60,764 nucleotides of DNA, taken from Saprospiraceae bacterium. GTDB taxonomy: Bacteria; Bacteroidota; Bacteroidia; Chitinophagales; Saprospiraceae. Position numbers and translations under genes: made by a program. The stretch spans positions 1 to 60,764 of the forward strand of contig JABAQQ010000053.1 of NCBI GenBank assembly GCA_019187225.1, in the 5' to 3' direction. The notes beneath the pieces were generated by a model that was not told where the DNA came from, did not search any database, and was given only the letters and a program-made list of their open reading frames with translations. Below, in pieces: positions 8,373-16,847 of the stretch; within the stretch, counting starts at the first letter, position 1, and every line of letters begins with the position of its first letter.

Positions 8373-9992
8373 CTACCATCCACCGTCCACCACGCTGCGG
8401 GCGATCTTGTTTTGGGGCAGTACCTCGTCGAAAGCGCCGGGGTTGTAGAAGCGCATCAGAAAATCGAGGTAGGGCAGGAGCGGGGTGTCGGTTTTGACCG
8501 GAAAGCGGAGGTTGTGCGTGCCGTATTTGTCCGTCAGGTAACGTATCAGGGCGGGAGAGCAATTCTGCAGCGACGCGAAAAACAATGCGGCCACGTCCTC
8601 GTCGCCGGCGTCGGGCCTGGTCAGAAGATGGACGATCCGGGAGACCAGCGGAGAGACCGCCACTCCTTCGCCCGGCTCGAAGAAAGCGACCCACCCCATG
8701 CCGCGGGGCAGGTCGCCGGGGGCAACCGCAAGACGGGTGCCGGGCGGTTGCGCGGCAACAGTTTTATCACCGGCCTTTATCCGGTTGTAAAAGTCATTGG
8801 ATTGTTCCAGGGCAGCGCGCAGGTCGCCTTCGGTTTTGAAAAACACGAGGCGGTCGCCGAAAAACCGGAGATACGCCGCTTCGAGGTCGGCAGCGATGTC
8901 GCGTATTTCCTGCTGCTCCCTTTCCGTCCAGGCGTAAAACGGCACCAAAGCAGGATCGTAAGGCTTTTTCGTGTTCCTGTTTGCCGTCGCCGCATCGCCA
9001 AAACTTGCCAGGGTGCCGGTCACCCACCAACTGCCGCGCCATTCGACGATCGTGGTAAAGACCAGTTCCCCCGCTTTGATGCCTTTCATCGTCACCGATT
9101 CCTGCTGCACCTGGAACAATCGTTTGGTGTAAATATGCCGGAAAAGGTAATGCGGGCCTTCGTCGCCTTCATACACGAATTCGCCGACGATGCGCCGGTG
9201 CAGACCGCGTATGTCGTCGCGCAGCCCCTGTGAGCAACGCGCTGTTTCCGCCAGCCAGGCGGGTGTGTTGAGGGCAGCCCAGGAAGTGTTTTTTTTATAC
9301 AAATAGTCGTCCTGCATGGTATAGATCAACTTGCCGGGATCTTCGAAGCCGGCTAGCAAGGCGCTGTCTCTTTCCGACAGCTGTTCTACCTGTTTTGACA
9401 TATCCCGGTGGAATTCAGGCCCCGTGAGGTAATTTTGAAAAGCCATCCAGTAAAGTTTGCTTTTCAACTTGAAAAAATAAATATCGTCCGGAATGTCGAG
9501 GTATTGGTCGTAGAAATCGGTGCCGGGCGCTACTTCAAGCGCCGCATCGAATATTTCCAGCAATTCATAGGCGATCTCCGGCAATCCCGGGCTGTCGGGG
9601 CCTATCAGTTTATGGGCGGTCTTGCAGCAGTAATGCCACGCGAGGTAAGCGATATCCGCCGGGTTCATGTCTTCCGGATCGTAATCGCCGAACTTGAAAA
9701 ACGGCAGTTCGTAGCCGTACAACTCCTTGTTTTTACGGACAAAAGCCTGCCACAGACCGATCTCGTTGGCATAATCCTCGAACCAGGAGACAAGCACGAC
9801 GGCGAGTTCGGCCATTTCCTCCCGCCGGAGCATGCTGCGAAAAAAACGCTCCGGCGCATTCAGCGCTTCAAATACCGAATTGGCCAGGCGAAGGTAAAAA
9901 CCGTCGTATTCGGGTGCGAAACGTGGATAAGGGCGGTATTGCATCCAGTCTGCCGTGCCGACGGCAAAAGTAGAAAGGCGTCGTTTGGACAT
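8373..9992 (-). CDS. DUF3843-like protein of unknown function
   Basis: A 539-residue soluble protein without signal peptide or membrane helix. The N-terminus (MSKRRL...YPRFAPEYDGFYLRLAN) resembles the Bacteroidota family DUF3843, whose members start with a similar motif and are about this size, but I cannot confirm this by search. Residues 120-160 and the C-terminal LLPYLDFLMRFYNPGAFDEVLP are hydrophobic helical segments. The last six codons run into the neighbouring repeat, so the true C-terminus may have been changed. It is on the same strand as cas1, 217 nt upstream, but the repeats between them argue against a tight operon. Function unknown. Confidence 0.6.
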   Translation of the reverse strand: MSKRRLSTFAVGTADWMQYRPYPRFAPEYDGFYLRLANSVFEALNAPERFFRSMLRREEMAELAVVLVSWFEDYANEIGLWQAFVRKNKELYGYELPFFKFGDYDPEDMNPADIAYLAWHYCCKTAHKLIGPDSPGLPEIAYELLEIFDAALEVAPGTDFYDQYLDIPDDIYFFKLKSKLYWMAFQNYLTGPEFHRDMSKQVEQLSERDSALLAGFEDPGKLIYTMQDDYLYKKNTSWAALNTPAWLAETARCSQGLRDDIRGLHRRIVGEFVYEGDEGPHYLFRHIYTKRLFQVQQESVTMKGIKAGELVFTTIVEWRGSWWVTGTLASFGDAATANRNTKKPYDPALVPFYAWTEREQQEIRDIAADLEAAYLRFFGDRLVFFKTEGDLRAALEQSNDFYNRIKAGDKTVAAQPPGTRLAVAPGDLPRGMGWVAFFEPGEGVAVSPLVSRIVHLLTRPDAGDEDVAALFFASLQNCSPALIRYLTDKYGTHNLRFPVKTDTPLLPYLDFLMRFYNPGAFDEVLPQNKIARSVVDGGW

Positions 9993-10119
9993 GGCGCAGG
10001 GAACATGGTACGGGGCGAAGTTAGGGTGTTCGGGCTATTGGAAGGGAATGGGTTGCGAAGTTGCAGGAAATATAGAATCAGGATTGAAAAGATGGAAAAA
10101 GATAGAGAAAGATATCTCC

Positions 10120-10195
10120 GTATGCGTTCATTGCCAGCATCGGAACTTTCAGAATGGGAGCATTTGCAGAATTGAAGTAATTCCAAGATACTGAT
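10120..10195. repeat. Decayed copy of the 95-bp flank repeat
   Basis: GCGTTCATTGCCAGCATCGG, then TTTCAGAATGGGAGCATTTG and GCAGAATTGAAGTAATTCC align with the better copies at 228-325, 10943-11040 and 11209-11302. Confidence 0.6.
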
Positions 10196-10624
10196 TTACG
10201 GCTCCTTTTCAATAAGGTGGTCTGTGAACTCCCTGATTGTCAATATCTTTGTGTTCCCAAACGACTCTAATGCAAGCAATTCCGCATCACCTGTCAGTAA
10301 AAAATCGGCTGCTCCGTCTTTTGCCAGTGCCAGCAAAAAATTATCCTTCGGGTCTTTACAGACCTCGACGGCAGAATGTACCTCTACCGATAGAACGGCC
10401 AGTTTGAAATCGGATCGAAAATTCTGAATTTGCTCTTTAGAAAGGCGCTTGCTGAATTTTGGGCGTTCCAGCACCTCGAATAGTTCGTCTTCCAGCCCGG
10501 AAGACGACAAAATGTCAATCGCTTCATGTAAAAACAGCGCGGAGAGCAATGACTGCCTTCTGTTGAGCAGTCAGCTGACCCACAAATTGGTGTCAACAAT
10601 GATTTTAAGGATTTTATCGGGCAT
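10196..10624 (-). pseudogene. PIN-domain toxin (COG1569 type) with in-frame stop
   Basis: The frame starts ATG at 10624 (MPDKILKIIVDTNLWVS), meets TGA at 10573-10571, then continues in the same frame with LLNRRQSLLSALFL to 10196. The rest is a complete PIN ribonuclease: the first acidic residue in VDTN, the CKDPKDNFLLALA segment and the LLTGDAELL segment are all present. At the stop codon relatives usually have an aromatic residue, so one point change probably killed the gene. Its ATG overlaps the end of the antitoxin gene by 11 nt, the usual arrangement of such pairs. Sequencing error cannot be excluded. Confidence 0.75.
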
Positions 10625-10844
10625 GGCGCGCTGCTCTGACGGCATCTGCTTCCGCTTGAATTTCCTCGTCAGAAATATCTTCCGATATTGGGAATTGCTC
10701 GACTGTTTCCACCATTCTGCGCCTCGCCAACAGGCGCATTTCCTGTTCAGACAGTTCAAATATCTGCAAGCCCAGGCGTTTGGCCAAGGCTTCCAATAAC
10801 TCGCGGTCGGCCTTGTTTTTTATTGTGACTACGATATTGCCCAT
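10614..10844 (-). CDS. Antitoxin of a PIN-domain toxin-antitoxin pair
   Basis: A 76-residue protein starting MGNIVVTIKNKADRELLEAL. It has a short beta strand followed by helices rich in Glu and Arg (LSEQEMRLLARRRMVE) and an acidic tail (ISEDISDEEIQAEADAV) of the sort that wraps a PIN toxin. The start was chosen because the longer upstream frame (to 11135) is low-quality sequence that runs into intergenic repeats. It is followed with an 11-nt overlap by the broken toxin. Such antitoxins normally bind their toxin and repress their own promoter. Confidence 0.7.
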   Translation of the reverse strand: MGNIVVTIKNKADRELLEALAKRLGLQIFELSEQEMRLLARRRMVETVEQFPISEDISDEEIQAEADAVRAARHAR

Positions 10845-10942
10845 TTGTCTAACCCTTTTTTGGCGCAAGTTAAGATTTTTTGAAAAGAGTAAATCATCCC
10901 GCATCAAAAATAAAGCGAGTCTTCTTGTTTTGACTTTGGAGT

Positions 10943-11302
10943 GATGCGCGTTCATTGTCAGCATCAGAATTTTCAGAATGGAAGAATTTTCAGAATTCAG
11001 GTAATTCCCAAATTCTGTGAATTCCGATGATGACGATGTGGCGCTCGGGGGGCGATCAGTTCTTTCGCAGGTAAGTATTGAGAACACCGGCTCAACCGAT
11101 ACCGCTGATACCACCGGCGGCCACCGTCCAGCCATTTACTGCTGTCTGAAGCGTTTGCTCCGATTAACCCTTTTGTCCTGCTGTAAGCACCCGTCCGATC
11201 TACGCGGGCGATGCGCGTTCATTGTCTGCATCAGAATTTTCAGAATGGGAGAATTTGCAGAATTCAGATAATGCTGAAAATCTGTGAATGCCGATGGGGA
11301 CG
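10943..11302. repeat. Two further copies of the 95-bp flank repeat
   Basis: Copies at 10943-11040 and 11209-11302 share GATGCGCGTTCATTGTC, CATCAGAATTTTCAGAATGG and the CTGTGAAT(T/G)CCGATG end. The second copy with its upstream segment (from about 11142, including one 30-bp repeat unit at 11168-11205) matches the flank of array 1. No convincing gene is seen between 10845 and 11361. Confidence 0.75.
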
Positions 11303-11361
11303 AAGTGGTGTGCGGGTATGAATTTAATTGTTAGCATCCGTGCGCAGCACCCCTTAGAAGC

Positions 11362-11446
11362 GGGATTGAAACGGGCGAAGCCCGGAGGGGCAGCAGCAGT
11401 GAACTGCAAAGCTGCTGCCCCTCCGGGCTTCGCCCGTTTCAATCCC
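11362..11446. repeat. 36-bp inverted repeat at the distal end of array 2
   Basis: Arms 11362-11397 and 11411-11446 are exact complements around a 13-nt loop, and the right arm runs 11 nt into the terminal CRISPR repeat. The arms are the same sequence as beside array 1 (511-544/573-606), extended by 2 bp, while the loops differ. The upstream GCGCAGCACCCCTTAGAAGC is also shared. Confidence 0.85.
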
Positions 11447-13920
11447 TATTTGAGTGGATACGGTCTGGAAGCTCAACGAGCTGGCGAAGGCGCTCCTCGG
11501 AGCAAGTTTCAATCCCTATTTGAGTGGATACGGTCTGGAAGAATCGAAAGGTGAAGCAAAGGCTAAGTGGAAGAAGTTTCAATCCCTATTTGAGTGGATA
11601 CGGTCTGGAAGGTACAGACTGAGAGATTTTAGTGTGTCCAAGAGTTTCAATCCCTATTTGAGTGGATACGGTCTGGAAGGTGATTCGCAAGATTCGCAAG
11701 TAAGATTCGCAAGAGTTTCAATCCCTATTTGAGTGGATACGGTCTGGAAGAATTGAGGATCGCATAGATCGCATCATGCTCAAAGTTTCAATCCCTATTT
11801 GAGTGGATACGGTCTGGAAGTTACCGTGCAGCCCTACGGTGGAAGTGGATGCAACGTTTCAATCCCTATTTGAGTGGATACGGTCTGGAAGCCCGCTGGG
11901 GAAGGCGGGTAATTAAATACAAACGGTTTCAATCCCTATTTGAGTGGATACGGTCTGGAAGACAAATATGAAAGTAAAAAGGAGAATCATTGCGCGGTTT
12001 CAATCCCTATTTGAGTGGATACGGTCTGGAAGCATCTACGGTTACCGTCCAAACTTTGTAATCATTGTTTCAATCCCTATTTGAGTGGATACGGTCTGGA
12101 AGACGGCAAACCCATGTGGGCAAACACCGTGCTCCAGTTTCAATCCCTATTTGAGTGGATACGGTCTGGAAGAATAATTGGCAGATTGACCTGGACTTTC
12201 GGGCCAGGTTTCAATCCCTATTTGAGTGGATACGGTCTGGAAGTTTGCACGCGGAAAATGGCCCGGAGTGCAACCGCAAGTTTCAATCCCTATTTGAGTG
12301 GATACGGTCTGGAAGTTGTCTGCGCACTGATTATGTTCACGTCGAAGGTTTCAATCCCTATTTGAGTGGATACGGTCTGGAAGTTTACGACAAAGTTAGA
12401 ACCTTAACGGTGAAGAGTTTCAATCCCTATTTGAGTGGATACGGTCTGGAAGAACCATGGAAAGTTTCTTTAGTAACTATGGAAAAGTTTCAATCCCTAT
12501 TTGAGTGGATACGGTCTGGAAGCCGACACGGCGTCAGCAATACTTGCTGTTCAAAAGTTTCAATCCCTATTTGAGTGGATACGGTCTGGAAGACTTTTTT
12601 TTATGGCCGTTTTGCAAGCCATACACGTTTCAATCCCTATTTGAGTGGATACGGTCTGGAAGCAAAAACAAAAAAAATAAAAAAACATACAGTCAGTTTC
12701 AATCCCTATTTGAGTGGATACGGTCTGGAAGGGCTTCGCTACGATGGCTGAGGCCCAAACAATCAGTTTCAATCCCTATTTGAGTGGATACGGTCTGGAA
12801 GGACTGTACAGGCTGCCATAGATAAATTACCTGCTGTTTCAATCCCTATTTGAGTGGATACGGTCTGGAAGATGGCGGAAAACGAGGGCGATTTTAGTCG
12901 CAACAAAGTTTCAATCCCTATTTGAGTGGATACGGTCTGGAAGATGTATGGCCGGGCGCGACAGCTCCTGACGGGTAGTTTCAATCCCTATTTGAGTGGA
13001 TACGGTCTGGAAGATGGCCGGGCGCGACAGCTCCTGACGGGTATTTAAGTTTCAATCCCTATTTGAGTGGATACGGTCTGGAAGGATAACGGTAGAGGTT
13101 GGCTGCACGATCCGCTGGTTTCAATCCCTATTTGAGTGGATACGGTCTGGAAGCTGTTGTATGGAGGGAAAATAAGGGTACGTTCGGTTTCAATCCCTAT
13201 TTGAGTGGATACGGTCTGGAAGACGAACTAACGCACACAATAGGAAGATCAGGGCCAGTTTCAATCCCTATTTGAGTGGATACGGTCTGGAAGCGGAATG
13301 TATGTAAATGAAGGCGGCGATACCCAGTTTCAATCCCTATTTGAGTGGATACGGTCTGGAAGTATGAAGCGGACATCTCTCAATGGACGACGTCCGGTTT
13401 CAATCCCTATTTGAGTGGATACGGTCTGGAAGCAGTGTTTGTGGAAATAGTCGGACAGGGGTATGTGTTTCAATCCCTATTTGAGTGGATACGGTCTGGA
13501 AGCGGAGTTGATAGCGGCAAAACCGTTATCGTAATACGTTTCAATCCCTATTTGAGTGGATACGGTCTGGAAGACGCAAAACAAGATCAGCTAACCAGCC
13601 GCAGTAGTTTCAATCCCTATTTGAGTGGATACGGTCTGGAAGCGGCGACTCAGGTCAAAATCGATGTCAACAACCTAGTTTCAATCCCTATTTGAGTGGA
13701 TACGGTCTGGAAGCAATCTGGAAGTTTACCCGGATTTCGAACCGCAGGTTTCAATCCCTATTTGAGTGGATACGGTCTGGAAGTCTGGCGCAGCGCTGGC
13801 GCCAAGACGGCAGTGAGTTTCAATCCCTATTTGAGTGGATACGGTCTGGAAGACGCAGCAAAAGGCAGAATTAGCCATCACCAAGTTTCAATCCCTATTT
13901 GAGTGGATACGGTCTGGAAG
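11436..13920 (-). CRISPR. CRISPR array 2: 36 repeats, 35 spacers
   Basis: The 36-nt repeat begins GTTTCAATCCCTATTTGAGT and ends GGATACGGTCTGGAAG on the plus strand. Starts run from 11436 to 13885 with a period near 70. It differs from the array 1 repeat at 8 positions, but the first 14 plus-strand bases are the same (with the handle ATTGAAAC on the minus strand). AT-rich DNA and the TACCTTAG motif on the right side indicate a leader there, so newest spacers should be near 13920. Two neighbouring spacers (12944-12977, 13014-13048) share 30 nt. The spacer at 11680-11714 has three internal GATTCGCAAG repeats. Confidence 0.98.
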
Positions 13921-14798
13921 AGCGGTTTCAGGGCCAAGCGTTTGTATTTCAGGCACTAAGGTAAGAAAATCCCCCGCGTCGTTGCAAGCAAAATGTAAAA
14001 AAAATGTGCGTTTTTTTTCAAAAAACCGCTCTTTTTTCACACTTGATAAAAATTTTCATGCGTTCCCCGCGTCATATCGCAATGTATTTCAACAAGTTGC
14101 ACGTTTTTGGGAGGGGTATTGTCGAAAATGGGGGGTGTAAAAAGGGCATTTTTGCGAGTTATACATTTGATAAAATTTTATATGGGCTTTTTGACGCCAT
14201 TTTCCCCGCGTCCCGAAAGATTTTTTGGCTGTTTGGCAGGAGTTTTTTAACCAATATGATTTCAGAGGGCGTTTTCAAACAACGTATAAATATCTTACAA
14301 TGTGCGGGTTGCGTAGAGTCGGCGAGATACCCCGAACAAAGTTGCCCGTTCCCGTTTCCCGCGTCCCGAAAAATTCCTGTATCGGGCACTTGCTTCGCGT
14401 TCTCCCGCACCCGTATTTTTGTCTTTAAATACCAGCCCGGTAATAAAACATTTTAATCCGGAAAAAGCTTCAGACCGGCTGGCGTAACGCTCTCCTTCGT
14501 CTCTAATGATGACAACTCTTCCGGCAATCGCCGCTTTTTAATCCGGTTCCTGTAGCCCGTATAATCATCCCGGCCCTTCCGGCTCGTCCGCACAAGGGTA
14601 TTATAACCACCAACCGATCCCGGTCATACAAACGAAATCCAGATTGCGATGGCGCGCTGCCGCTGCGCGAATACTCCACCGCAATGCCGAAATTGCACAC
14701 ACCGTCCGGTATAACCACCGGATACAGGGGAACATATAACTGATATAACCTGAAAGAAGCCGGTCATCAATTTTTTTAACCATCTCAACTTTTGTACT
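13921..14798. other. AT-rich leader/intergenic region between array 2 and cas1
   Basis: An 878-bp stretch with no supported gene. It has A- and T-runs typical of a CRISPR leader (13995-14060) and a recurring motif CCCGCGTC at about 13973-13980, 14066-14073, 14205-14212 and 14358-14365, the last two extended to CCCGCGTCCCGAAA. TTGATAAAA followed by TTTT and ATG occurs at 14043 and 14168. The array (leftward) and cas1-cas2-RT (rightward) would both be transcribed away from this region. Confidence 0.6.
13956..13988 (-). promoter_or_regulatory. Candidate array 2 promoter
   Basis: On the minus strand CTTG (13988-13985) precedes TACCTTAG (13963-13956) by 21 nt. The same -7-like octamer lies beside array 1. 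Expected initiation is about 25-30 nt before the first repeat. Confidence 0.4.
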
Positions 14799-15830
14799 AT
14801 GGACCTGCATATTACACGCCCTGGTACCAAAATAGCCGTCAAAGACGGTGTTTTTGAAGTGTCCTGGTTCGACGACAACAACACGCTTCAAAAAGAGACG
14901 TACTCCCCTGTGAAAGTTGAAAGCCTGTGGGTGCAGGACGGCGCCATCGTCTCCACAACAGCCATCCTCCTGGCCATGCAACACAACATTGACCTGGCGG
15001 TGCTCGACCGGTACGGTATGCCCGTGGTGCGATGTTACGGCGACGAATTGCACACCACCTCTGCGGTACAAAAAGCCCAGGTGATTGTCAGCGTCGGTCA
15101 TCATGCCGTTGCGTTTGTACGCTTATGGACTGCGGAAAAACTGAGAAACCAGGCCATTTTTTTGGAAAAACTCAAATCCCGGCGCGACGCACAAAAACAA
15201 CAGCTGCTCGACGAGCGCCTGCGCGAAATCCAGAAATTGCGCAAACAAATACTGGCCCTCGACGGCAAACAGGTGAAAGACATCGCCGAGAACCTGCGCG
15301 GCCTCGAAGGCGCCGCCGGACAAATATATTTCCAGACGCTCAGCGACGTGTTGCCCGAAGAATACCGTTTCGCCGGCCGCTCGCGTATGCCTGCGCGGGA
15401 TCCGTTCAATGCTTTTCTCAATTACGGGTTCGCCGTACTTACCGGAAAAACCGAACAGGCGCTGCGCATGGCGGGCATCAATCCGTATATCGGATTCCTG
15501 CACCGCGACGATTACAAACTCAAAAGCATGGTCTATGATTTCGTGGAGCCGTTCCGGGTCTGGGTGGAACGCGTGGTGTTCCGCTTGTTTTCCCGGAAAA
15601 TGGTGACGACCAACCACACCGAAGCGTTTAACGGCGGTCTGCAACTGAACCAGGAAGGCATCAAAATGCTGCTGGAGGGCCTGAAAGAATATCTCGATGA
15701 AAAAAAAGAAGAATTAGACGGACGCTGGGTAAGCCGCGATTATTTCCTGCGCCAATCCGGCGTGCGCTTCGGCCGCCGCTTGCTGCAAATCGCCCAACTC
15801 GGCAGCGACGAAGTGGAAGCATTCGCCTGA
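14799..15830 (+). CDS. cas1: CRISPR spacer integrase Cas1 (module B)
   Basis: A 343-residue Cas1. The catalytic residues are Glu170 in GLEGAAGQIYF, His235 in FLHRDDYK, and Asp247/Glu250 in YDFVEPFR. It is clearly different from the module A Cas1: it has a longer charged helix at about 115-165 (LRNQAIFLEKLKSRRDAQKQ) and little identity outside the catalytic motifs, so the two modules are not a recent duplication. It heads a plus-strand cas1-cas2-RT set divergent from array 2. With Cas2 it would integrate spacers, and the neighbouring RT suggests some prespacers may be copied from RNA. Confidence 0.96.
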   Translation: MDLHITRPGTKIAVKDGVFEVSWFDDNNTLQKETYSPVKVESLWVQDGAIVSTTAILLAMQHNIDLAVLDRYGMPVVRCYGDELHTTSAVQKAQVIVSVGHHAVAFVRLWTAEKLRNQAIFLEKLKSRRDAQKQQLLDERLREIQKLRKQILALDGKQVKDIAENLRGLEGAAGQIYFQTLSDVLPEEYRFAGRSRMPARDPFNAFLNYGFAVLTGKTEQALRMAGINPYIGFLHRDDYKLKSMVYDFVEPFRVWVERVVFRLFSRKMVTTNHTEAFNGGLQLNQEGIKMLLEGLKEYLDEKKEELDGRWVSRDYFLRQSGVRFGRRLLQIAQLGSDEVEAFA

Positions 15831-15833
15831 AAA

Positions 15834-15898
15834 TCAATATCCCAATATCCCAATATCCTAATATCCTAATATCTTAATATCCAAATATCCCAATATCT
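15834..15898. repeat. 9-bp tandem repeat between cas1 and cas2
   Basis: About seven tandem units of CAATATCC(C/T) with small variations fill the gap between the cas1 stop and the cas2 start (15906). This spacer could affect translational coupling of the two genes. Confidence 0.85.
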
Positions 15899-15905
15899 GA
15901 TTTCC

Positions 15906-16199
15906 ATGTACGCCTGGGTCATCTACGACATCCGCAAAAACAGAACGCGCAGCCGGGTGGCCAAGCGATGCAAATTCTACGGCCTGGCGCGGGTACAGAA
16001 ATCCGTTTTCCTCGGAAAACTCAAAGGAAAATGGGTCAAAGCGCTCCATGCCGAACTGTCCAACGCCATCAACCAACGCACCGACCGGCTTTTCGTGGTG
16101 CCGATGAACGACGAGAACTTCAGCCGCGTCCTGCAAACCGGCACACCGCCCGCGCTTCCGGATATGGTGAACGACAGCAAGTTGCGGTTTCTGCAGTAG
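15906..16199 (+). CDS. cas2: CRISPR-associated Cas2 (module B)
   Basis: 97 residues starting MYAWVIYDIRKNRTRSRVAK, with Asp8 at the conserved position after the first strand and the family segment ARVQKSVFLGKLKG. The C-terminal half (DRLFVVPMNDENF) is the last strand pair. It follows cas1 by 75 nt (a tandem 9-bp repeat) and precedes the RT gene by 648 nt of structured repeats. Sequence differs markedly from the module A Cas2. Expected to form the Cas1-Cas2 integrase with its neighbour. Confidence 0.93.
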   Translation: MYAWVIYDIRKNRTRSRVAKRCKFYGLARVQKSVFLGKLKGKWVKALHAELSNAINQRTDRLFVVPMNDENFSRVLQTGTPPALPDMVNDSKLRFLQ

Positions 16200-16223
16200 C
16201 AAGCCCCCGACCGAATGCTCTAT

Positions 16224-16576
16224 ACCCCGTGTCATAAAAAAAAGCAACCGCGAAGCGGTTGAATGTGGATAACCCCGGACTGCATCCGGGGGCACCCCGT
16301 GTCATAAAAAAAAAGCAACCGCGAAGCGGTTGAATGTGGATAACCCCGGACTGCATCCGGGGGCACCCCGTGTCATAAAAAAAAAGCAACCGCGAAGCGG
16401 TTGAATGTGAATAACCCCGGATTGCATCCGGGGGTACCCCGTGTCATAAAAAAAAGCAACCGCGAAGCGGTTGAATGTGGATAACCCCGGACTGCATCCG
16501 GGGGCACCCCGTGTCATAAAAAAAGCAACCGCGAAGCGGTTGAATGTGAATAACCCCGGACTGCATCCGGGGGGGC
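16224..16576. repeat. Five tandem 70-71-bp units, each with two hairpins
   Basis: Units start at 16224, 16294, 16365, 16436 and 16506 with ACCCCGTGTCATAAAAAA. Each then carries AACCGCGAAGCGGTT (6-bp stem, GAA loop) and CCCCGGACTGCATCCGGGG (7-bp stem, 5-nt loop). The first loop and both stems are invariant in the copies; the A-run and two bases vary. They sit between cas2 and the RT gene. The minus-strand frame through them is a repeat artefact. Confidence 0.9.
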
Positions 16577-16589
16577 ACAGCGATGGGTC

Positions 16590-16735
16590 GTAAAAGGACG
16601 TGCTCACAACCGCGAAGCGGTTGAATGTGAACATCTTATAGCGCGAGTTCAACCGCTTCGCGGTTGACGTAGAGTGGTTCGGTTTACCCCGGATGCAATC
16701 CGGGGTTATTCAAATTCAACCGCTTCGCGGTTTGA
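16590..16735. repeat. Decayed and inverted copies of the two-hairpin unit
   Basis: A sixth, decayed direct copy of the first hairpin (about 16607-16624) is followed by inverted elements: AACCGCTTCGCGGTT near 16651-16665, CCCCGGATGCAATCCGGGG at 16687-16705, and a second first-hairpin copy at 16715-16733. Transcribed together, the direct and inverted halves could form one long structure. The rest of the gap to 16847 holds CAATCCGCAATCCG simple sequence. Confidence 0.8.
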
Positions 16736-16847
16736 CAACAACCTGTCCGCCCGCGCTTCCGAATAGGGTAAATGACAGCAAAATGCGGTTTTTGCGGTAA
16801 ATCCGCAATCCGCAATCCGCAATCCGCAATCACAAATCTTTCACGTC

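Noticed and set aside
16120-16652. Minus-strand frames through the double-hairpin repeats
   Set aside because: They follow the repeat period and have no independent coding features.
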